Part shown: in pieces, positions 35,501-47,500 of the stretch | Layout of the letters: the number at the start of each line of letters is the position of its first letter | Position numbering within the stretch: the first letter of the stretch is position 1 | Assembly (NCBI RefSeq): GCF_001949145.1 | Contig: NW_019091434.1 | Location: 872,998 to 923,551, forward strand | Direction: 5' to 3' | From: Acanthaster planci | Taxonomy: Eukaryota > Echinodermata > Asteroidea > Valvatida > Acanthasteridae | DNA length: 50,554 nucleotides | Made by a program: the position numbers and the translations under genes | The notes under the pieces: model-generated | What the model was told of the DNA's origin: nothing | Seen by the model: only the letters and a program-made list of their open reading frames with translations | The model's database searches: none

Positions 35501-38500
35501 CAAAAATCATGTCAAATTGAAGGAGTCAATGTGGGCAAAAATCGTGTCAAAGTGAAGGAGCAAAAAGTCAATGCTAGGGCCATTTCAGCACTTTTAGTAA
35601 TTTAATTGCCATCAATTAATTGGGAGGTTTTGCTGTTAATTTACATTTCTGTTTTCTTTGATTATTAGTTGTTTGTGTACCTGAGAGTTGGCCAGTGAGC
35701 AACAATATATCAAACAAGGACACTCTGGATTGAGTCATAATCTGAACCCACGGATTAAGCGTCTTCATCTAACACAAACAGCACCCTCATCTGCCTAAAA
35801 AAGAGCATTCTCTTAATTTCAATAAGGGATGTCATGAGGGTTTCATACTTGGAGAAGAAACTTGCACAATTTATGTCCCAAATTTACTTTCTGTGTTATG
35901 CTGATGTTGTGATACCAGGCACGGATCCGTGGGGGGGGGGATTGGGTCAAACCCCACCCTCCCCCTGAGATAAACAGAAGCTAAAAAAAGGGTGAAAATA
36001 ATCATTCTTCTGACACACCAATACCATTGCAAGCCATGAATGTTATGTAATATTTCATCATCGTTTCAGCTTGTCCACAAAAAATGAGACATTTAAACAA
36101 AAGCTCCAGCTTGACCCCCTCCCCTTTCCCTCACAAAAATTCCCGGATCTGCCCCCAGAGACTCTTAAGATTCTGACACCATGACTCCTAAAGCAAATTT
36201 GATCAGACTGACTGGTAAATTAATTACCATTTCTCTGTTCTTCCATAATGACTCAAATTTCACGGGGTTGATGTTGTACGTTTTCGCCTCTATGACAGTA
36301 AATTGTCATTTTAATTATGTTTATTAATTGCTTATTTTTACAACAGTCTGGCTTTTATTTGCTGTGGTTCAACCACAAAAAAAGCATTTCAAATTAAATC
36401 AAACCAATTCAATCACTCAAATGACAAACACAGATTACAACAGCCCAAAGTAATCCAATCATCATGGGCTTGGTGATACTTAATGTATCAAAATGAGTGT
36501 GAAATCAGCTTTGGGGGTGTTGACCCATTTGTGACAGGGGACTCTAGATTTGATGAGGAAATACAAAAAACTTACTTGGAAGAGGAGAAATGACAATTGC
36601 AGTTCCACTGCTGACCTTTGAGGTATCGATATCAATACTGTGGTACTCAAAGATCTCCCTCTTTTTGGTAACTAATTGAAACAAACATTAAAAAGGAGGG
36701 GGGGAATGAAAACCCAAAACCAAAAAGGAACAAGGATGTTTGGATAATTAGAAAACTAAAAACGATCCAATTTATCAAAGCAGTTCAACCAAATCAGCAA
36801 TGGTCAACTCTCAACATGATTTGTAACTTTTTTCTGATGGCATCAATGTGACAGAATCCCACAAAATTAGTCTTAAGGTCATCGCTTCGGTAATTTGGTT
36901 TTATTTTGCAGTGAGAGCATCACAATGAGATCTTTGTTTTAACGTATCAGCCATTATGTCATCCTGATGGTAACTGACACACCATGGTAGTGGCATATCC
37001 AGCGAGTGAGGGAGGGGTAACTCTCCCCCCCCCATGGCTTTTGAGTAAAGCCTTTGATCTTTTTTTCTCCAAGGCTGAACATCATGTTGACTAAGCCTGA
37101 AGCCACATTTGCCACATCAAAAGCTGGATACACCATTGTACCATGGGTGAAAAATGTTGAGGGTTAATTTCTCACTGATTTATGGGGTGTACAATTCTCT
37201 CAAATATTTCGTATTCAAAAAAAAAACTTGAGACTTATGACTCATTTTGCTGGGTTGGGTCACAAATTATATCATAATTAGAGATCCAAATTTATTTGCC
37301 CCAGCTTTATTGTTGTCGTAATTGACTGCAAGGAGTCCGAGTGGAGCACTTCACTCCACTTTTCTTGCTTCCTTAACACAGGGTTGTCAAACTCCTTTGG
37401 GATCAGGTAAAGCCACGAAACTTAAGACAGTGTGGCAGTGGAATTTCATAATTCAATATAAATGTACTGGTACACTAGAAGGGTAATATCATAAAACTCC
37501 AGCCATGGAAAGAAATATTATGTACAATGTTAAAGGCAGTGGTATCATTGATATCGATGGGGCAGGGGGATATCAAAGGCTTTGTTTTACATCATTGAGG
37601 TTTGGAGGTTCTTTTCCTGTTGCTGATAATTTAACAGAAAAGGGGTGTAAGATGGCTTTTCTTTTTGGGGGGGTTCTCTTATTTTGCTGAATCCTGCTGC
37701 AGGCCCCCTCCCATAGCAGCTTTTGTAAGTTGATCTTGTAGTAGGCAAATGGTTCATCAGTATGGCAACAAAGTCTACAACTTTTTCTTCATGCTTAGAT
37801 CTATGAACTTCAAATCAAATAAAAATACAGCAATGGAGAATGCCTGAGTGCAAAATTAACGAGGCTCATGCAAACTATTTCTTTTTACCATGATGAATAG
37901 AACCAACTTTAAAACAAAAAAAGGCTTCAGCGATGCTTGAACTTACATGGTGCAATGAGTTCATCAATGTAATAAGCGTCAGCTATGCCCACTTTCACAG
38001 GATGCCTTGCATCGGAGATACTGTCAACCGGAATAGGGATCTAAACAATACAACAAGGGGAAAACATATAATTTCCATTTTCCTCATTTTGGCACATCAT
38101 TAGAAATTGACATTTCTAGTGAACAAAAAGTTCCATCACATGCAAGGCTTCCAAAAATATTTACAAGGGGCTTCATCCAAAAAGGTTGATAGCCCAATAT
38201 GTGCAAGAAGTCAGCTGAAAGCTAAAAAGTAAGGCTGTACCGAATATCCGAACATTCGATGGATTATCGAATATTCGAATACTATTTTTTCGAATTTGAA
38301 TATTCGAATACAAAATTCATGAAAAGAGAGGGAGAATCTTCTTTTGTTTTAAATGAGAAAAATTGCACCATGGAGGCTTGTTCAAGCAGGTTAAAATGAA
38401 AAGGGACAGAAACCTTACAATGATTCAAAAGGTACATTATTCATTAAAAAATTTAAAAGGAATATATACTTTCAACAGGAAAAGAAGTTTTATTCGTCTC

Positions 38501-41500
38501 TTAAATTCTGCTAAATTGTGGCTGGAGATGCTCGTAGATGTGAGAAGCTATTACAGTGATTATAATGTACAACTGTGTGCGTTATTGCAACTGATTTTGT
38601 ATATGGTTTGTTTCTCAACAAACTGCCAGTCAATACGACCGAATATTCAGATATTCAATCGAATTGAAGGTCGACTATTCGAATAGTAAATTATTTGAAC
38701 TGACTCAGCCCTACTGAAAAGTCGCTTCTTTGACTGTAGCAAAATGCTTGGTTTAATACTGTGAATATGAATATCCTACACTCACATGTTCACGCCACCT
38801 TTTGTGAACATTAAAATACTGTCAGTGTGCCACTTCTCAACACACGAACACCAGCCTCTCAAATTACATTGTCCCAACCATGCAGGTGTACAATTGAAGT
38901 AGTCAATAAAATCAGCAAAACAACACACGGTTATCTCACCTCTTTGTACGCGAATATGATTCTGCCATCCTTAACCACTGTTACTTGGAATGTGAATATG
39001 CCAGCTGGAAAAATAGTAAAATGCACAAATGATTTCAAATGCAAAATGTCAGACAGTGCAAGTGCACAATTCAGTCAAACAGAGGTCAGAGAAAGATCCA
39101 AGCAGCTACCTGTGTCAGTCATATGCAAAGTGATGCCTGTGCTGGCTACGTACATGCAGGCTACACATAACAAGTCTCCCCCGGACAAGACCTGCAAATC
39201 CAGCCCTTAAGTGGATATTAACAGATTAGAGACGGAGATGGAGGGGATGGCCAACCAATGAATTGGTGGCAGCAAATGGTGGGGTGCCTTGACGGGCCTC
39301 ATGTGCATGCAGTACAGGAGCACCTACATGTAAGTCTAAGTCTGAGACACATGTTTAAAAGCTAATGCAAAAAAGCATAACCCAAACATGGAATTGAGTT
39401 GTAACAGCATCCAAAAAATTGAATCCAAAGTTGACCTCCACAGCACTAATCTGAAGTTTAATTCAGTTTTTGCCGGCTTGTACACGGAGTGGCTCTGGTG
39501 TTTGAATCATAAGTGATGGTATGCAGGTTCGATAAACGCTACAGGCACCCTGGAGCTAACGGGGCTAACTTTATTGAAATTATTGAAGCGAACAAAACCA
39601 ATGGAACATCTGTACTTGAATTCAATGTCGATATGATCTTCAAACTGTTCATGGAAACAACAGAAACCTATTTTCCTATGTGTTAGTTAATATGCACATT
39701 ATTTTTTAATTTCACTTTCAAAGGCTTTTACCCAAAAGAAGGAATATTTTTTCAGGAAAATAGCCAACAGGACAAATGATACCAACTCATCTTTCTTCTC
39801 CTGTGTTTGCCGGTATGAGTAAATGGGCTTTATTGTTAACAGGCACTCAAACATTGAAAGTTTTAAGATTTCCTTCCAATAGTGATGGGGTAACCACTCT
39901 TATCTATACTGGCATTACGATCCAGGGTTTGCAATGGTTTCTGCCAGAGCAAAGTGGAAAATCACTTCTCGGGATGGGTCCTACATTCCCTTCTCCCTTT
40001 CAATACACCATGCAAGTGATCAATGGCTCGGCGAATCAATGAGAAAAAACCCCTGGCAATCAAATCACATGGTGAGATAGATAAAACAGATAAACCTTGT
40101 ACTTAAAGCACAAAAAACTGTGACCAGTCGATACAGTATCGTCGCTAGTCCCTGACCTTGTGTATTTTTTTTGAAGTGCGCCCTCTATGTTTGGTCATAG
40201 TGCTCCCTCTCTCACCATGTTTTTACTGTCTTTGTGGCACTATGTAGGAATGTAATGGTTCTTTGTAAATTTCAGTATTGTTCTTGTAGCAGTTACAGTA
40301 ATGATTGCATTTCTAAAGTTCCGCTGTGCAGGTGGGGCAAACCATTTGGTTCACTTCACTACATATATTGCGCTTTTCGGTGCAGCTTTGCTTTTCAGGC
40401 TTCCATCTTGTGAGGTGTGTTGTGACATTCGCTGGTCATTCAATTGTGCCTGCTTTCACATATATCCTACATCAAGTTATTACACGTGGGTGTCCAAGTT
40501 CTGCTTGTAAAGTTAATCACATTGATTGTAATCTACTATTTTGTGAGCTACAGTAGTTCCTTCGGGCGTGGCCCTGATAATTCAATATAGGCCCTACTTG
40601 TACAGTTTTACAGTTGGAACTGTTGGCAGTATGGCACATACTAAAAAACTATATAGTCGTCATTCAAACTTGCCCATTTTGGGGCTAAACATTACATGTT
40701 TCCATTTTGATACAACAACAGGAAACAAAAGAAACCAAGCCAAAATCTGAAAACAGGGTTTAGCAAGTAGATCAGACGTTGAAGATCATAGGCGTACATG
40801 GTGGGAGGGGGGAGTGACGGGGGTATATATCCTCCCCCCTCTTTTTTGGGGGAGGGGTAAGCTATTGAATCACCTCCTCCCAATACACACACACACACAC
40901 TTTTTAATGATGAGCAAAAAAATTAAAGCGGATTGTGAAGAATTTACTGACCCAACAACTGAAATGTTTACAATATCAGTAAGAAGGGAAAGCAATACCC
41001 TGGTGTCACCAGAACGGTGATAAAAGCCGCACCAAACCACCAAATATGGTCACAACTTTTTTCCTAATGGGCCAACTTGGCAAGGATTCCATGTAATCCT
41101 CACCCCCAGGCAGACACCACAAGCCCAGACCCCAACCACTGCAGAGTAAAAATTCTTGAAAGATCAGTCACCCCAAGGAGCCTACATGGTCGTTATCAAG
41201 AACTGTATCTTATTGTTTACAGACATGTGCTGACTGGTGGAGGCTGTTTGGGTTGTGACTGGTATATTACTGTACTTCCACAGCAGCATAATGAAATGTA
41301 GACAAAGAGGAGACCTGAGGGTTGTATTTGCTCCCATAAAACAGTCCTACAGGTGCAGGCATGACCGGGAACTGACCTGGTGCATGTGGTGACAAAAGTC
41401 TTTGCCTGGAGCAAAAAGTCCTACTTTGTGGGCGTGGTTGCAGATGTAAGATTCTGCATGAATTCGATACATATTATGGATGTGCATCTTTATCATGAAC

Positions 41501-44500
41501 ATCGCCCCCATGACACAGATTTACGCCACCGTTGCAGAGTCACAACTGATGAAATTGCAGAATGTGAATAACACCTCTTGGGCATCATACTCAGCGAATG
41601 TCCCCATCTTTGCCCGCTGTGCGGAGTCTGAATTGATGAGTTGCATTGGTCTTGTTTGTAAAGAAACCTTTTTCTCTTGTTGTGACTTTCAGATGCACGA
41701 GCACAACTGGTCTGCATTGGGCTGTGTTTTCATGTCATGCAAAGCAAAGTCAACTTTGCTTTCCTTTTTGGTTTGATAAAGTAAAGGGAGAGTGCCGCAC
41801 ATGCAAATTGAAGTTGCACGTATGCAAATTACAAGTCGCAAGTACGCAGATTGGAAGTCATGCTAATATGCTAATTGCCTCGGACTAACTTTGGACCAAT
41901 GAAAAATGTTACTGTCGCATGGGACGCCTTTCCCAATGGGGCTATACATGTGCATGTACTCCTGCCTAAATGTCAACACCAGTGGGAAAACGAAATGGTT
42001 ACACTGTGTATTTATATAGGCAATTTCACTCCCGACTAAATGTTCAACATTAGTGGGAAATTTTGTGATGATAGCTTAACTGTACAGACCTTTGGGTGCC
42101 AGCATGGTTTGGGTCTGGTGTACCCAGGGTTCAGGTCTAGTACGTGTGCCCACGGTTCTGTTCCTGAGTACCCACGTCTGACTGTTACATTTGGATGTTT
42201 AATGGATTAATTGCCACTACAATCGGTGAAATTTCCTTGGCACAGCTATGAAACAGAAGACTTTGTGTATGCTCCTGCTTTTATTTTAGTCTGCGTAAAA
42301 CCAACAGGTAGCTGCTCAAAGTGCAGCACCCATGGTTGACCTTCCCGGAACGTGAGTGGTTTTTATATCAATCCTGGCAGATGAAGAACGGATGTAGCTA
42401 AATGTTTGAGATCACCTACATGCAAGTGCAGAACATGTCAGTGACTGGACTGAACCCATAATTTTCCCAGTGTGGAGGTATTCGCTGTTAAATTTTGTTC
42501 TTACTTCTGATGCGCAGGTTTACTGATACAAATACAACTGAGGCCTCGCCGAACACATCAAACTGCATCAAAAGTTAGCCTATTTTTGTCTTGCCACCTG
42601 CAAGTGCTCATGGAGAAAAATATGAACCGTTGTGCATCGGGGCACTCAGTGTGTCTAAAAGAGCACGGGCTGCACATTTGCTTTTTGCACGCTGCCGCTG
42701 TAGGCAAGCAGATACGAGCTTCGCATCTGGCAGCTTAATGTAGCTGGTCCGGTGATTTGCACGTATATTGCTGGGTAAGTTTGCGCATGCTGCGTCAGGT
42801 CTTATATCACACAACTGGACAATATTTCGAAAGCTGTGTTGATGCGATTCTGAAGTAATTGTACAAGCTTGCCAGTTTGAGGCTCTGCATGCCTATGATG
42901 GCAGCGTGCCAAGAGCGGATTATTGCCGGAGAGCTCAAAATTTTGCAGGGACAATGAGCTTGTCAAACAGGCATATATCCGAACAGCCAACAAACAGCTA
43001 TGAAAACGGCCAAGTCCGATCAGCAAACTGTTAGGCAATATTACTCATCAACTTTTGTCTAGTACATGCACATGTACCATTGTTTGTATAAGTTATCAAG
43101 AGAAATCGACCAGTCGTTGATACATGATTACAAACATGAGTTCTTCAAAAAAGTCAGTGAAAGTTTGAAAACCTGATGAAGAGAATCCCAAATCAAAGGT
43201 GAGAATTATCTTGCAACCTTCAGAAGGTGAGAGATTGGTGGAAATGCACATCTCAGTATGTTTGCCCAGTTTATGGGAGTTGCCCAAGCACTGGGGTTGG
43301 GATTTGGAGGGGAGCATTCCAGCAGGTAGTTAATTGGGACTGCCAGCACGGTATACCAGCAGGTGGTTTTTGAAGGCTGACATAAACAGATCTTGGTTTA
43401 TGTGCAGGGGATCAAGCCTTTGGAGGATGTTGCTCACTACTTTTTTATTCTATTTTACTTAAGTCTTTTTTAATGAGGGTAAGCTCCATCAGTGTACAGC
43501 ACTGCTTTCCATAGAGGCCCTCAATTAAAATACAATCATTAAAACTTGAAATTATTATAAAACCGTTATATTTAAACGCACAGCAAAAACATTTTACTTA
43601 CAAAGAAGTTACGTAGAACAGTAATACGGGAAAGAGTAAAACTTGTGAATAAATCAAAAGTCTATAAACAAATACATGAATACATAAAAATGAGCTCACT
43701 GGCAGACCTTTGAACACATGGTGTTCGGATCACACACTTATATTATTAATAAGATAAAATAATATGATTAATTGCTTCGATGACATAGTTTGGCCAATAA
43801 TTAAGATTGTCTGTTAATTATCTGAATTTAAGATATGTGCCTTGATTTGCTTTTTAAAACTGACAAGCATAGGCAAGTTTTCATGTCAGGTGGAAAGGCA
43901 TTCAATGACTTGGCTCCAGAGAATTTCAATGAATGTTTACCCACTTCTGTTCTTACACCTGGAAAAGAAACATTATTACTATTATTGAATCTTGTGTTAT
44001 ATGCGTGATTACTACCTTGAAATTGAATTGCAGATGCCAAATACTCCGGGGCCATGCCATGAATGCACTTGTGCATCAGAATATTCTCAAATACTCAGCC
44101 CGCTGCCGAACCTGCATCTAGTTCAATTCGGTATATAAAAACATGTGAATCTCTAACCCTTTAACCAAGTGTTACTCTCGCTGCCCGGTTTTAGAGAACC
44201 TGAATTCGATTTACGTAATTATTGGCAGCTGACGCAGAATGAGAGCATTATGCAAAGTAGAACGGGTATATTGGTCCATATACCAACTCAATCATTTTAT
44301 CACTTTAAGTCTCTGAGAGAGTTTAACAGCACTTTTATCAATATGAGTATCCCATCTAAGATATGGATCAAACCATACACCAAGATATTTGAACTCAGTC
44401 ACCTTCTCCAGAATATCGCCTCCGCTTCTTTTATTTTTTGAGATGTACCAAAAGTCAAGACCTTGGGTTTCGAAGCCAGTTTATTGTTGTGCATCCAGTC

Positions 44501-47500
44501 AGAGACAATCCGTACTTGTTCATTCAAGACAGGGTTAACATCAAGCTTGTCTTTAGAGCTGTACATTACAGCAGTATCTGAAGAGTGTAGTGTCCATTCC
44601 ATTGGACAAATCGTTCCCTAGAGAGAGCACCTGTCCTGAGATTCAGCTTGCCGGCAATGTGGAGTGCTGGCCATGTTATTTCATTCATAAAGCAACATTG
44701 TTATAGGAGATTCCAGGAGTGTAGGCAGAGCTGGTGGACTACATCCTTGGTGATTTAGGTAGGTGACAACGGTGAAGTTGTCTGACTTGATGAGCACTGC
44801 CGAGCCTTTTATCATCTGATGAAAAGTGCATGAGAACCTTCCTCAAAATAAGGCCCTCTCTGCTGATTTCTAATTCCCTACAACTGAGCCCTGGTTGGAA
44901 ACATCCATTATTAATGTCACCGTCGGTCTGGCTGGAACAACTAACAGACCTATGTTGAGGTTGGCTGGATTCAGCCACCAGCGTATTTTTGTGTGTTAGA
45001 ATATGTTGACACACTGGTATGAGATGAAAGTGTGTAGTTTTGACTGATATTGACAAAGAAAGTGGAGTTGAATGGTGTCAAGTACCCACTTGTCTTGACA
45101 ATAAAGGGCCTAAGTCTTTGCAAAATTTTGATATCTGTGACTATATATAGTCAGAAGCAGTTGTGACTTTGTCCCTGACTGTATCTGACAAAGTCGCGAC
45201 TGCAAGAAAATCAACAAAATCGGACCTCAGTACCCAAAATGGCATCTCTTGCCACGAGAAGATGCTCGTTTATTTTTTCAATGAGCACAACATTTATCAA
45301 TCAGAAAGGCCGGAAAATCCTGGTCCTGGGACTCAGCTGGGCCCCTGCATTTCTTACAAGATTGGCGACCACTTTGTTTCGGAGCCGGTTCATCTGCAAA
45401 TGGTATGCTGATGGTGCATGCCACCTTTGGTCTAAGGCAAAAAGGGACGGCAACACAGAAGATTCCTCTTCTGACCAAACAGTCGTGGGGAAGTCGGGGC
45501 ATTTTACTTTCCTGCAGTGCATGCATGCTCTGCTTGATTTCTGTGACCCTAGGCTGAAGCTGCATGACCACGCATCTGAATGGGGACATGGTGGGTGGTT
45601 GGAATCTGAAGACAAATCGTCAGAAGGATGGACACACTGACACGTTTGCCTGACTTGGATGGCAAAACATCTTGTGTGAGGCCAACAGCGGTTTGGGAAT
45701 CAAAGATATGCTGTCATGGCCCAAAACTGCTGAAAACCCTGTTAAAACAGTTGTTTCATGCTGTGGGAGTGAGACCTACTGTGACGTGAAAGGAAACTCA
45801 AAATAGCTCAAACCTGACTCTGACGAAGAGGGACTAGAGCTAGAATAATGGCACCAGGGTTTCTTGTTAAAGATGGCAACAGCCTACCGTATCTCTCTGG
45901 CTCCAGTGAGTACCAGATGATCTGTTTTCCAACTGGGTTGTGTCTGTATCCCGGAGGTTATGCAGGTTCTCCCAGTCAGGACTGATATTTCCAGTACCAA
46001 GGATTTGTTCTTCCCTGGAAATGGCCCAATTTCTTACCACAAATTTTGCCTGGAGTAGGGGCTGCAGGTCCAAAAGAAGCAGGCCTGTTATCTCTCCCTG
46101 AGGCACCAGAGGCTAGAAGGCATGGCTCTGCATTCAGGGTGGTCTGAACTCTTGCTTCTCTGTCTACCAGGAATAGCTAGAGGCCCAGGAGATACTGTAC
46201 AGCCCCATTCCCTATCGCAGTGTATGTAATGGATGCCAGAGGCCTGGAAAGCATGTCCCCCATACTTTGGTGGCTCAGTCCGCTGATGTCTGCTATACTT
46301 GAGGCTTGGAAAGTGCAGCCCCACCACGTTTAGTATTCTGACCAAGCCCATCATTGTAATAGATACTTTTCAATCATTAAGGACATAAAACCTACAGTAA
46401 AAACTACAGGGCACTAGCAAAAAGCATACATACAAGGTCAGTACGTATGTTTTTATTCTTCAACCTAAAAAGAAAGCCAGACTATATTTTCCCCACGTTT
46501 GCAACCGTTCAAGATTCACACCTTAGATAGTGAACTCAAGGTGAAGTTATTACCTTATTAGACCCCACCCAAATACCACAGTTCAGCAGAAAAGCACTTT
46601 TGTACACCTGCTGGAAATTTTCTTGGGGGGTATGCCTGGTCAATAACCTCTGGTTGGGTTTGGAGACAGAATTCAGTTGTAGGTGAACAGGATTGTCAAC
46701 CAGTGGAAAATGAATGGAGATCAATTTTCCTCCTTGTCCTCGGTTGGGGTAGGGGAATTGAAGTTACTCATATTGTGCAACCAATCATTCACCTCAAACA
46801 TACCTTAACAGTTGACAGACCGGCATTTGCTTGAAGTTTTGTTCGCAATATTTAAATATATATATGCGCACCTCAAAGTCGTATTATTATTTGCACCTGT
46901 AAATTGGCTAACTTGTGAAATCACGTACATACAAAACGAACAAGCAAATCTCTGCATTCAAAATGGCTTAGCAAAGAAGCAATAGTGTGTGGAGTGCGAT
47001 GTTGACTTGGCCCCAAAATGGATTCTGGCTGGCAAATTTCTAACAGCACAGTCAAAACTCCAGCTGAAAGTAAATGCACAGTAACTCATGACAGCAAATT
47101 ACACCTCTTCTGATGCAGGGCTACATGGAATGTGTTCCTTTAAAACTTCACAAATATTCACTGCTTGACTGGAACCCTGCACACAACTGCCTCTCTATCT
47201 TAGGTAACTATTTGGCAGCACACAGTCACTGGCAGCAGAAGCAGGGGGGCATTCCCCCTCCCAACTTTTGGCTGGTCCTTCAATGGCTGATGCCTGATGA
47301 TCTCACAAATGCCCCCCCCAAAATAAATCATTCTGCCGCTGTTGCACACGGTACTGTAAATTGCCCCTAATGCATTGACTTTCAGCTGACCACAAATAAT
47401 TGAGGGCAACTTCACGCCCCACCCACAAAAAAGAAATTCTGAGGGCAACTCCGCGCCTTGGTCATCCCGAGGAGTCTCAAAATGCACTTTTTCAAGATAA

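Larger units (their letters stand above)
33714..36100. repeat. 1.2-kb tandem duplication with an N at each copy start
   Basis: Copy 1 (about 33714-34925) and copy 2 (about 34927-36100) align throughout with an offset of about 1212-1214 bp and only scattered differences. Ns sit at 33708 and 34926, at the left edge of each copy. Copy 1 ends abruptly at ACATTTAAAC inside a G-rich dispersed repeat that copy 2 continues to about 36160. The block lies in the PLXDC intron just upstream (minus strand) of the alternative first exon. No coding sequence recognised in it. Confidence 0.95.

Noticed and set aside
34247-35570. Regular 35-bp repeats considered as a CRISPR-like array
   Set aside because: Units are directly adjacent with no unique spacers, and the genome is eukaryotic; an ordinary tandem repeat.
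45239-45640. 133-codon plus-strand ORF with minus-strand partners
   Set aside because: Lies next to the DIRS RNase H region and may be degraded element sequence; no RT or gag motif could be confirmed.
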